DNA from: Sphingomonadales bacterium
GTDB lineage: Bacteria; Pseudomonadota; Alphaproteobacteria; Sphingomonadales; Sphingomonadaceae
DNA length: 34,101 nt
Direction: 5' to 3'
NCBI GenBank assembly: GCA_027489365.1
Contig: JAIXZV010000218.1
Span: 1 to 34,101, forward strand
In this document: positions 11,356-19,585 of the stretch, piece by piece
How the letters are laid out: the number at the start of each line of letters is the position of its first letter
Numbering within the stretch: position 1 is the stretch's first letter
Made by a program: the position numbers and the translations under genes
The notes under the pieces: model-generated
The model's input: only the letters and a program-made list of their open reading frames with translations
The model's database searches: none
Told to the model about the DNA's origin: nothing

Positions 11356-12224
11356 TGACGCCGGATGGAAAGACCACGCCGTTCGCCGAGCTTATCGCGC
11401 CACTCTCGATGGCAGAGTTCCGGACGCTGCTGCAGAAGCGGACACCGTGTCACGTCAATGGCCCTGCCGCTGATCGCTATGCCCGCCTTGCAAGCTGGAA
11501 CGGCCTGATGGAGGCGTTGCGGAGCGGCGCGATTCCGGTCCGCAAACTGCGGCTCTCGCAGGGTTCCAAAATTCTGCCCGGCGCATTCTACCGCGACGGC
11601 AGCGGACTCCGGGTCGAAGTGCTGGAATCGGTGATGCGCTCCGGCGGCAGCGTGATCGTTGAGGATGTCGAGCCACACCATGAAGCGCTCGGGGCGCTTT
11701 GTGCCGCGCTGGCCGAACAGCTCGGCGAACGGATCGCGGCCGGCATGATCGCAACGACGGGCAGCGCTGGAGCGCTGGCACCGCACCATGATTCCGAGGA
11801 TCTGCTGATCCTCCAGGTCGAAGGCAGCAAACGGTGGTTGATCGAGCAGGACCCCGCCCCCGATCCGATCCCGTACCTCAATCCACTGAACGCGCCACAC
11901 GCCGCGCCGATCCTGATGGACATTACGCTGAACGCCGGAGATTGCCTGGTTCTGCCCGCCGGCTATCGCCACCGGTGCGAGACGATCGGGGCGCGATCGC
12001 TGCACATCGGCATCTTCCTCTGGCCGCTCACGGTGGCGCGGGCACTCGATTTGGTGGTGCGCGAGCTCGCCGACGATCCGGCCGCGCGACGGCCCCTGCG
12101 CGGCGATGAAGATGAAACCGTCGCCACGGAGACCCTGCGTCGCGCCTTGACCGACCGGATCGACCGGCTTTCGCTGCGCGAGCTCAGGCACCTGCATCAG
12201 GCCCAGACGCTCAAGGGGCGATAA
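11352..12224 (+). CDS. JmjC/cupin-like Fe(II)/2-oxoglutarate-type oxygenase
   Basis: HHDSEDLLILQVEGSKRW (HxD) and LPAGYRHRCE (distal His) pattern of cupin_4/JmjC hydroxylases; ATG overlaps the LysR stop (ATGATGA). Confidence 0.8.
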   Translation: MMTPDGKTTPFAELIAPLSMAEFRTLLQKRTPCHVNGPAADRYARLASWNGLMEALRSGAIPVRKLRLSQGSKILPGAFYRDGSGLRVEVLESVMRSGGSVIVEDVEPHHEALGALCAALAEQLGERIAAGMIATTGSAGALAPHHDSEDLLILQVEGSKRWLIEQDPAPDPIPYLNPLNAPHAAPILMDITLNAGDCLVLPAGYRHRCETIGARSLHIGIFLWPLTVARALDLVVRELADDPAARRPLRGDEDETVATETLRRALTDRIDRLSLRELRHLHQAQTLKGR

Positions 12225-12297
12225 AGCGGCTCCGCCCGCATCAAGCCGTTCCTCACGGACGGGAACGGTCGAAAGGGTCCAGACGAGATAGATGGCA

Positions 12298-12374
<77 letters not shown>

Positions 12375-12427
12375 CTGATGCTTCGCCTAGCAAAGGCGCG
12401 GGCGCTGCGCCAGCCCTTGCGTCACCG

Positions 12428-12799
12428 CTATTTGGCGAGCGTCACCGGCTGGAACGCGCCGAGGCCACAGCTGGCGCCGCGTTGCAGGACCGGAGTCGCA
12501 TAAAGCACGGTGATGATGTCGACCGAGCACAACTGACTGAGGCTGGTCTCATAGGTGAAGCGCTCCTCGAACCCCAGGCCGGGACAGGCGTTGGGCAGCG
12601 TGTTGCGATACACTTTGCCGCCGTTCATGATGAAATCGATCGTGCGGTCGCCGTGGACGCGGGTCTCGCGGATCTGGCGGAGCGGAATGCAGCTTTCGGG
12701 CTTGCCGACCTCGGTTGCGGCGGGGATGGCCTGGCGGTCGCGCGCCATGCCGGGGGCAGCGACGGCGGTAAAGGCGAGTGCGGCGAGCAGCATGCGCAT
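12428..12799 (-). CDS. small secreted hypothetical protein (DUF6491-like)
   Basis: Signal peptide [19 protein letters not shown]; conserved-looking [39 protein letters not shown]. Confidence 0.7.
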   Translation of the reverse strand: MRMLLAALAFTAVAAPGMARDRQAIPAATEVGKPESCIPLRQIRETRVHGDRTIDFIMNGGKVYRNTLPNACPGLGFEERFTYETSLSQLCSVDIITVLYATPVLQRGASCGLGAFQPVTLAK

Positions 12800-12800
12800 G

Positions 12801-13475
12801 TCATGTCTCCTGTTTGGCGCGCACCTTGGGCGCCACGGTCTTGGGCTTGAACGCACAGAGATCGGCGACGATGCAGCGCCAGCATTCGGGCGTCCGGGCC
12901 TTGCAGACGTATCGGCCGTGCAGGATTAACCAGTGATGAGCGTGCTGCCGGAACGGCTGCGGCGTCGCCTTGTCGAGCTTCAGTTCGACCGCGAGCGGGG
13001 TCTTGCCACGCGCCAGGCCAGTGCGGTTGCCGACGCGAAAGATGTGCGTGTCGACCGCAAAGGTCTCCGCGCCGAACGCGACGTTGAGCACGACATTCGC
13101 GGTCTTGCGCCCGACGCCGGGCAGCGTTTCGAGCGCGGCGCGGTCGGCGGGCACCTCGCCGTCATACTCGGCGATCAGGCGCTCCGACAAAGCGATGACG
13201 TTCTTGGCCTTGGTGTTGAACAGGCCAATCGTCTTGATGTGCTCCCTCAGCCCCGCCTCGCCGAGCGCGACCATTTGCGCGGGCGTCTTTACCTCCTCGA
13301 ACAGGCGGCGCGTGGCCTTGTTGACGCCGATATCGGTCGCTTGCGCCGACAGCGCGACCGCGACGACGAGCTGGTACGCATTGCCATAGGCAAGCTCGGT
13401 CTCGGGATGCGGATTCTCCGCCGCGAGCCGGGCGTAGAATTCGATGATTTCGGCTTTTTTCAAAAGCAGTCCCAC
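12801..13475 (-). CDS. nth: endonuclease III
   Basis: HhH-GPD (LPGVGRKTANVVLNVAFG, VDTHIFRVGNR) and Fe-S cluster CKARTPECWRCIVADLC; GTG start inferred. Confidence 0.95.
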   Translation of the reverse strand: MGLLLKKAEIIEFYARLAAENPHPETELAYGNAYQLVVAVALSAQATDIGVNKATRRLFEEVKTPAQMVALGEAGLREHIKTIGLFNTKAKNVIALSERLIAEYDGEVPADRAALETLPGVGRKTANVVLNVAFGAETFAVDTHIFRVGNRTGLARGKTPLAVELKLDKATPQPFRQHAHHWLILHGRYVCKARTPECWRCIVADLCAFKPKTVAPKVRAKQET

Positions 13476-14329
13476 GAATAGGCGACGCGCGAGAAATCGC
13501 CGCGCGCGAGATCCGCGCTGCGGATCAGGAACACGCATTCCCCGGCGTCGCCCCACATCAGATAGGCGTCGGAGGTCAGGCGCAGCAGGACATGGTCGAA
13601 CTCCGCAAAGGCGGGCTGGTAGCTTACGTCACTTTGGGTGAAGGCGGGATAGCCGCCGCTGTGATGCCGCGGCAAACGCGCCTTGGCTTCGCTTCTGAGG
13701 AAGGCTTCAAGCGCGGTGGCGTCGTAGCGTTCGTACAAGGCCATCACCCGCTTTTCCGCCGCCAGGACGGTGCGGTCGATCCGATCGGTGATCAACGTCG
13801 GGCGCAGGCCGATGCCGGTCGCGCGGACCGCCAGATCCTCGAAAGGCGAGAAATCCGAGAATTCCAGATCGGCGACTCGCGCAAGCGGGGGCGGCGGGAC
13901 GAGCGCGCCTGCACCGGTGACATCGCAGCGGCGGACCAGCATGGTCGCGCCCGCCGGATCGGCGAAATCGGCACCGTACACATCGTTGCGTGCCACGAAA
14001 AACTGGATAATCCCACGGTCGGGATAGCCCGCAAGCCCGCGACAATCGGCGCAATCGAGCTGCGCGATGAATTCCAACGGAACGCCGTGCGGGTCGAGCG
14101 GCCAGTCCTCCCCGGCCGCCAGCCATGCGGGGCCACCGAGGCGAGAGCCGGTGGCCCCGATTGGCAGGCTCGCATCCGGCGTCAGCTCCGTCGCCTGGCG
14201 CGTCTGCTGGCCGAACCAGGTCTTGAACGCCTCAAGCTCAGCCACGGGAAGCGGTGGCTTCGTCGTTCCCCGAGGGGCGGCGGCGGAAGGCCGTACTCCG
14301 CCGAACAGGCGCTGCAGGAAGCCGATCAC
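13460..14329 (-). CDS. DUF1963 (YwqG-like) family protein
   Basis: SRLGGPAWL, PLEFIAQLDCADC, GIIQFFVARND, HHSGGYPAFTQ, LLRLTSDAYLMWGDAGECVFLI; GTG start inferred. Confidence 0.75.
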   Translation of the reverse strand: MIGFLQRLFGGVRPSAAAPRGTTKPPLPVAELEAFKTWFGQQTRQATELTPDASLPIGATGSRLGGPAWLAAGEDWPLDPHGVPLEFIAQLDCADCRGLAGYPDRGIIQFFVARNDVYGADFADPAGATMLVRRCDVTGAGALVPPPPLARVADLEFSDFSPFEDLAVRATGIGLRPTLITDRIDRTVLAAEKRVMALYERYDATALEAFLRSEAKARLPRHHSGGYPAFTQSDVSYQPAFAEFDHVLLRLTSDAYLMWGDAGECVFLIRSADLARGDFSRVAYSWDCF

Positions 14330-15054
14330 AGTCCCAGCACCTCCTCCATGCCGTAGCGCCCGGCCGGTTTGCCGACCAGCCACAGCGCTGCGGTGATCGC
14401 GCCGCGCGCGAAGATCGCGCGGTTTTCGGCGCGGTGGCCGATCTCGATCCGCTCGCCCTCGCCTGCGAAGACGACCAAGTGATCGCCCGCGACCGATCCG
14501 CCGCGCAGCGAGGCGAAGCCGATCGTCCCCTCCGAGCGCGCACCCGTAAGCCCGGCGCGGTCGGCGACCTTGGCCTCGGCGAGCGTGATGCCGCGCCCCG
14601 CCGCCGCCGCCTCGCCGAGCAGCAGCGCAGTGCCCGAGGGCGCATCGACCTTATGACGGTGGTGCATCTCGGCGATTTCGATGTCCCATTCCGGCCCCAG
14701 CCGGGCGGCGGCATCACGCACCAGTTTGGCGAGCAAGGTCACGCCGAGCGAGACGTTGCCGGTCTGCAGCACTGCAATCTCGGTCGCGGCGGCATCGATC
14801 AGCGCATGGTGGGCGGCCGACAGACCGGTCGTACCGATCAGGATCGGCGTCCGCGCCGTCCGCGCGGCGGCGAGCGTGCGCTCCAGCGCGGCGGGCGTCG
14901 AGAAATCGATCAGCACCGCCGCATCGTGCGCGAGTGCCGCCGGATCACCCCCGGCATCGATCCCGCCAGCCAGCGTCGCCCCCAGATCGGGCACGGCGGC
15001 GGCGAGCGCCTGCCCCATCCGCCCCGCACTGCCGATAATGCCGATCGCGGTCAT
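14326..15054 (-). CDS. dapB: 4-hydroxy-tetrahydrodipicolinate reductase
   Basis: MTAIGIIGSAGRMGQ, IGTTGLSAAHHALI, EMHHRHKVDAPSGTAL. Confidence 0.97.
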   Translation of the reverse strand: MTAIGIIGSAGRMGQALAAAVPDLGATLAGGIDAGGDPAALAHDAAVLIDFSTPAALERTLAAARTARTPILIGTTGLSAAHHALIDAAATEIAVLQTGNVSLGVTLLAKLVRDAAARLGPEWDIEIAEMHHRHKVDAPSGTALLLGEAAAAGRGITLAEAKVADRAGLTGARSEGTIGFASLRGGSVAGDHLVVFAGEGERIEIGHRAENRAIFARGAITAALWLVGKPAGRYGMEEVLGL

Positions 15055-15321
15055 CGTCTCTCTCCCGAATCCTGTCGGGCTCCTCTACCGAGTCGGTGCG
15101 CGCGATGCCATGCGCGAGATGGGCTTAAAGTCACACCAGAGTCGCACCATCGGCGGGTAAGTGCGTGGGCGCGGAGGCGGGTGACTCCGGGGTAGCGACA
15201 CGACGACGTTTTCAAAGAGCGCAAGGACAGTGTGACAGATCGCGACCGTGTAGGACAGACAGCGACACCCGGTGGCATTCGGCCGATAGCGAAAGCCGCA
15301 ATCCCGCGATATCCTCCCCCC

Positions 15322-16023
15322 ATGACCAGCCACCGCAGCATCGTCATCCTCACCGGCGCGGGCATCTCCGCCGAATCGGGGATCGCCACCTTTCGCGGCC
15401 CCGGAGGCTTGTGGGAGGGTCACCGCGTCGAGGATGTCTGCACGCCCGAGGCGCTGGCCGACGATCCGGTGCTGGTGCACCGCTTCTACGATGCGCGGCG
15501 GGCGGCGCTCGCCACCGTGCAGCCCAATGCAGCGCATCACGCGCTTGCGCGGTTGGATGCGGAATGGCCGGGCGGATTGCTGATCGTGACGCAGAATGTC
15601 GATGACCTGCATGAACGTGCCGGAGCGAAGCGTCTGCTGCACATGCACGGGGAATTGCGGTCGGCGTTGTGCGCGGACTGTGGCGCGCAGGGCATTTGGG
15701 ACGGCGATCTGCCGCCGGGATCGATCTGTAGCGCATGCGGCGCGGCGGCGCTGCGGCCCGATATCGTTTTCTTCGGCGAGATGCCGTACCAGATGGACGT
15801 GATCGAGCGCGCGCTCAGCGAAGCCGATCTGTTCGTGTCGATCGGGACGTCGGGCGCGGTCTATCCCGCTGCCGGGTTCGTGCAAGGCGCGCGGTATGCG
15901 GGCGCGCAGACGCTGGAACTGAACCTCGAACGATCGGCGGGGAGCGGCTATTTCCACGAGACAAGGCTGGGTGCTGCGGGGGTGCTAGTGCCCGAATGGG
16001 TCGAGCAAATACTGGCGTCCTGA
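15322..16023 (+). CDS. NAD-dependent protein deacylase, sirtuin family
   Basis: LTGAGISAESGIATFRG, TQNVDDLHERAG, Zn Cys pairs CADC/CSAC, PDIVFFGE, SIGTSGAVYPA. Confidence 0.96.
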   Translation: MTSHRSIVILTGAGISAESGIATFRGPGGLWEGHRVEDVCTPEALADDPVLVHRFYDARRAALATVQPNAAHHALARLDAEWPGGLLIVTQNVDDLHERAGAKRLLHMHGELRSALCADCGAQGIWDGDLPPGSICSACGAAALRPDIVFFGEMPYQMDVIERALSEADLFVSIGTSGAVYPAAGFVQGARYAGAQTLELNLERSAGSGYFHETRLGAAGVLVPEWVEQILAS

Positions 16024-16133
16024 GCCGCCCAAACGGCCCGAAACGGACCCTGTGGAAACCTCTCGGACGGAGCGCGTTGTTTCGCCCAGTCCCTTACGGG
16101 CTGTCGTGAAAACCCAATTCCGATGAGGTCATC

Positions 16134-16403
16134 ATGAAAAACCTTCTTGCCGCCGCCTTGCTTGCGGGTGCGGCCACGCTGGGTACCACCGTTGCCGCAC
16201 CCCCCGCCGAAGCGCGCGATGGCTGTGGCCGCGGCGCGCATCGCGGGCCAGCCGGCTATTGCCGCCCCAATTTCAACCGCGGCTATGTCGCGCCGGGGCG
16301 TCTGCTCGTCGGGCGCTACTATGGCAATCGCGGCTATTGGGACGGGCGGCGTTACTGGCAGCACCGCTATCGCCACCGCTATGGCGGCTGGCGCTACCGG
16401 TAA
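16134..16403 (+). CDS. secreted Gly/Arg/Tyr-rich small protein, GCG_CRPN-type motif
   Basis: Signal peptide; GCGRGAHRGPAGYCRPN followed by RYYGNRGYWDGRRYW low-complexity tail. Confidence 0.7.
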   Translation: MKNLLAAALLAGAATLGTTVAAPPAEARDGCGRGAHRGPAGYCRPNFNRGYVAPGRLLVGRYYGNRGYWDGRRYWQHRYRHRYGGWRYR

Positions 16404-16471
16404 GGTTTATCGGGGGCGGGTTTCACGGTGCTTGACTCGGAATCTCCGAATCCTGATCCTGCCCCCACATC

Positions 16472-16542
16472 CCGTTCGTTTCGAGCGTAGTCGAGAAACT
16501 GGTGTCGGGAACAGGTTTCTCGACTGCGCTCGAAACGAACGG
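16472..16542. repeat. REPIN-like inverted palindrome doublet / possible bidirectional terminator
   Basis: CCGTTCGTTTCGAGCGTAGTCGAGAAACTG (16472-16501) against CAGGTTTCTCGACTGCGCTCGAAACGAACGG (16512-16542): near-perfect inverted arms between convergent genes. Confidence 0.85.
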
Positions 16543-16562
16543 AGAGAAAGGTTCGGTTGCGT

Positions 16563-17468
16563 TCACTCGACCCAGTCTAGCCCCATTTCTCGGTAGACGT
16601 CGCGCTCGTCGTCCCAGCCCGGCCGGACCTTCACGTGCAGATAGAGGTGCACCGGGCGGCCCATGATGCCGCTCAGTTCGGCACGGGCGCGCGCGCCGAT
16701 TTCCTTGATCCGGGCCCCACCCTTGCCGAGCACGATCGCGCGTTGCGTCGGGCGTTCGACCAGGATCTGCTGGTGGATTTCGACCGATCCGTCCTCGCGC
16801 TCCTTATATTGCTCGGTCTCGATCGCCGAGGCGTAGGGAAGTTCGGCGTGGAGCTGGAGATAGAGCTGCTCGCGCGTGACTTCGGAGGCGAGGCTGCGCT
16901 CGGTCGCGTCGGACACCTGATCCTCGGGGAAATGCCACGGACTCTCGGGCATCCGGGCGGCGAGATGCGCTTTCAGTTCGGGGAGGCCGTCGCCGGTCGA
17001 TGCGCTGACGAAGAAGACTTCGTCGAACTGGACGAGGCCAGTCAGGCGCTCGGCATGGAGCAGCAGCTTGCCCTTGTCGGCAAGATCGACCTTGTTGAGG
17101 ATGAGGTATTTCGGTTCGCGCCGGTCCTTGATGGCCTCGGCAATGGTGGTGACTTTGCTACCGAGCCCGCCCTTGGCATCGACCACCAGTGCGAGCACGT
17201 CGGCCCCCTCGGCTCCGCCCCAGGCCGCCTGCACCATCGCGCGATCGAGCCGGCGCTTGGGCTCGAAGATACCGGGGGTATCGACCAGCAGGAGCTGCGT
17301 ATCGCCCTCGATCGCCACGCCCATCAGCCGCACGCGCGTCGTCTGCGCCTTGGGGGAGACGATCGCGACCTTCTGCCCGACGAGCGCGTTGACGAGCGTC
17401 GATTTGCCGGCGTTGGGCGCGCCGAGGATTGCGACGAGGCCGCAGCGTTGGGGGGTGGGTTCGGTCAT
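16563..17468 (-). CDS. era: GTPase Era
   Basis: G1 GAPNAGKSTLVNALVG, G3 VDTPG, NKVD, KH-domain VLGKGGARIKEIG; start shares 4 nt with upstream GIY-YIG stop. Confidence 0.97.
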   Translation of the reverse strand: MTEPTPQRCGLVAILGAPNAGKSTLVNALVGQKVAIVSPKAQTTRVRLMGVAIEGDTQLLLVDTPGIFEPKRRLDRAMVQAAWGGAEGADVLALVVDAKGGLGSKVTTIAEAIKDRREPKYLILNKVDLADKGKLLLHAERLTGLVQFDEVFFVSASTGDGLPELKAHLAARMPESPWHFPEDQVSDATERSLASEVTREQLYLQLHAELPYASAIETEQYKEREDGSVEIHQQILVERPTQRAIVLGKGGARIKEIGARARAELSGIMGRPVHLYLHVKVRPGWDDERDVYREMGLDWVE

Positions 17469-17860
17469 TGCGGGTCCTTGGGCGGGGCGGGTCCTCCGAC
17501 AGGCTCGGTGCGAACGGAGGGGGTGCGAGAGCTGTCCTCCCAACCCGTTCGCCCTGAGCCTGTCGAAGGGCTCGCCTGATCTTGGCGATTGCGTGCCAGT
17601 AAGGAAAGCCTTTCCCAATCGCCAGCGATCAGTGCTTCCTTCTTGGCGCGGGTCCAGCCTTTGATGCGGCGTTCAGCTTCGAGTGCTTCGATCCTAGTGG
17701 GGAAGTCCTGCGTCCAGACCAGGATGACCGGGCGACGTTTGTGGGTGTAGCCGGGTATCTGGCCGGTCTGGTGCTGGCCGATGCGTTGTTCGAGTGCATC
17801 GGTATGGCCGACATAATAACCGCCATCGGAACAGCGCAGGATGTAGGTCCAGAATGCCAT
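17465..17860 (-). CDS. GIY-YIG nuclease family protein
   Basis: FWTYILRCSDGGYYVGHT...RIGQHQ...RPVILVWTQDF...EALEAERRIKGWTRAKKEALI; lies between rnc and era. Confidence 0.93.
   Translation of the reverse strand: MAFWTYILRCSDGGYYVGHTDALEQRIGQHQTGQIPGYTHKRRPVILVWTQDFPTRIEALEAERRIKGWTRAKKEALIAGDWERLSLLARNRQDQASPSTGSGRTGWEDSSRTPSVRTEPVGGPAPPKDPQ
17493..17520. repeat. outer palindrome variant, era side of GIY-YIG module
   Basis: CCTCCGACAGGCTCGGTGCGAACGGAGG. Confidence 0.7.
17545..17571. repeat. inner inverted repeat, copy 1
   Basis: CCGTTCGCCCTGAGCCTGTCGAAGGGC; exact reverse complement of 17886-17912. Confidence 0.95.
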
Positions 17861-17885
17861 TCCCGGCCTCCCTCGTGGTGCACGG

Positions 17886-17912
17886 GCCCTTCGACAGGCT
17901 CAGGGCGAACGG
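17886..17912. repeat. inner inverted repeat, copy 2
   Basis: GCCCTTCGACAGGCTCAGGGCGAACGG; exact reverse complement of 17545-17571. Confidence 0.95.
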
Positions 17913-17940
17913 TAGGTGGGTGACGCGCGCCAAAATGATC

Positions 17941-17965
17941 GTTCGTGCTGAGCGTGTCGAAGCAC
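17941..17965. repeat. outer palindrome variant, rnc side of GIY-YIG module
   Basis: GTTCGTGCTGAGCGTGTCGAAGCAC, abutting the rnc stop codon. Confidence 0.75.
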
Positions 17966-18631
17966 CTATCTGAGCTTCCCCAACAACGCCGCCGCCGCCG
18001 CGGTCTCCGCTTCCTGCTTCGAACTGCCCTCAGCCTCGGCCTCCGCAAACGTCCCGAGCATCGCCTTCACCCGGAAGCGCGGCGCGTGGTGCGGGCCGGA
18101 GCGTTCGACCACTTCATACGCCGGGGCCTTGCGATTGTGCGCGGCGGCCCATTCCTGCAGCGCGCTTTTGGGGTGTTGCGGAGCGGAGAGCACGCGGCTG
18201 GCGCGGTCACCCCAGGCGCTGCGGATGGCGCGGCGCGCGCCGTCGAGGCCGGTTTCGAGATAGAGCGCGCCGATCAGCGCCTCCATCACGTCGCCCAGCA
18301 CATTGTCCGAATCCGACGCGCCATCGTCGCGCGCTTGCTTACCGAGACGCAGATGCGCGGCGACGCCGAGGCCGCGCGCGACATCGGCGCAGATCGCGCC
18401 GGTCACCAGCGCGTTGAACCGCTTCGACAGCGCGCCTTCGGGCTCTTGCGGGAAGAGTTCGAACAGCCATTCCGCCATGACGAGGCCGAGGACGCGATCT
18501 CCGAGGAATTCGAGCCGTTCGTAATTGGCCGCCGCCTGACTGCCATGCGTCAGCGCGCGCTCGTACGGCGTCAGATCGACCGGCCGATGCCCGAGCGTCG
18601 CGGTCAGCCAGTCGCGCAAGGACTCGCTCAA
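17966..18631 (-). CDS. rnc: ribonuclease III
   Basis: NYERLEFLGDRVLGLVMAEWLF, DVMEALIGALYLE, dsRBD C-terminus; TTG start overlapping the lepB stop (TTGA) inferred. Confidence 0.95.
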   Translation of the reverse strand: MSESLRDWLTATLGHRPVDLTPYERALTHGSQAAANYERLEFLGDRVLGLVMAEWLFELFPQEPEGALSKRFNALVTGAICADVARGLGVAAHLRLGKQARDDGASDSDNVLGDVMEALIGALYLETGLDGARRAIRSAWGDRASRVLSAPQHPKSALQEWAAAHNRKAPAYEVVERSGPHHAPRFRVKAMLGTFAEAEAEGSSKQEAETAAAAALLGKLR

Positions 18632-19458
18632 AACCCCTCCCCGATCCGGTTCCAGCGCGCCGCCGAGAACCACGTCCACGGCAGGAACCAGTTGGCCGAG
18701 CCATCGGTCGAGAAGAACGACACCATCGCGCGGCCCTCGATCCGCTCCATCGGGACATAGCCCATGCCCTGCGGCGGATCGAACCGGCTGTCGCCGCTGT
18801 CGTCGCGATTATCGCCCATCACGAAGACGTTGCCGGCGGGGACCATATATACGCCGGTATCGTCGGCATTGGGTTGCTCGCCGCGATCGAGCACGGCGTA
18901 GCTCTTGCCGTTCGGCAAGGTCTCGCGGAATTGCTGGTAGCGGCAGACGGGCTTGCCATCCACGCTGTCCTCAAATTCGGTCGGACATTCGCTGCCGCCG
19001 GGATAGTTCGGACTGAGCGGGATGATGAAATCGGCGATGCGCTGTTTGGGGATCGGCGTACCGTTCAGGATCACCTGCCCGTTCCGCATCTGGATCGTAT
19101 CGCCGGGCAGGCCGATGACGCGCTTGATCACGTCATGATCATTGCCTTCGGGTCCGCGAAACACCACGACATCACCGCGTGCCGGATCGCGCCCGAGGAT
19201 GCGGCCGGGCAGCAGCGGCACGCCCCACGGCAGCGACCAGCGCGAATAGCCGTAATTCCATTTCGACACGAACAGATAGTCGCCGATGTAGAGGCGCGGC
19301 AGCATCGATTGCGACGGGATGCTGAACGGTGCCACGATAAAACTGCGCAGTACGAACACGATCAGCGCGAGCTTCAGGAAGAAGACGAGCGTCTCGCGCG
19401 TTTCGGAGCGCGGCGGTTTCGCGCGCTTGATCCGTGTGGGTTTGTCGGTGTCGGCCAT
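18628..19458 (-). CDS. lepB: signal peptidase I
   Basis: FIVAPFSIPSQSMLPRLYIGDYLFVSKW, RGDVVVFRGPEGNDHDVIKRVIGLPGD, FVMGDNRDDSGDSR. Confidence 0.97.
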   Translation of the reverse strand: MADTDKPTRIKRAKPPRSETRETLVFFLKLALIVFVLRSFIVAPFSIPSQSMLPRLYIGDYLFVSKWNYGYSRWSLPWGVPLLPGRILGRDPARGDVVVFRGPEGNDHDVIKRVIGLPGDTIQMRNGQVILNGTPIPKQRIADFIIPLSPNYPGGSECPTEFEDSVDGKPVCRYQQFRETLPNGKSYAVLDRGEQPNADDTGVYMVPAGNVFVMGDNRDDSGDSRFDPPQGMGYVPMERIEGRAMVSFFSTDGSANWFLPWTWFSAARWNRIGEGF

Positions 19459-19585
19459 CCGCGCGGTTTGGTGCTGCGTCGCCCCCCCGTCAAGTTGGTC
19501 GTCACGCTGGCGGTTGTAATGGCACGGCGCTAGGGCGATCTAACGCGGATTCGCATTCCCCTCCCCAAGACGTACGAGGTTTCCC

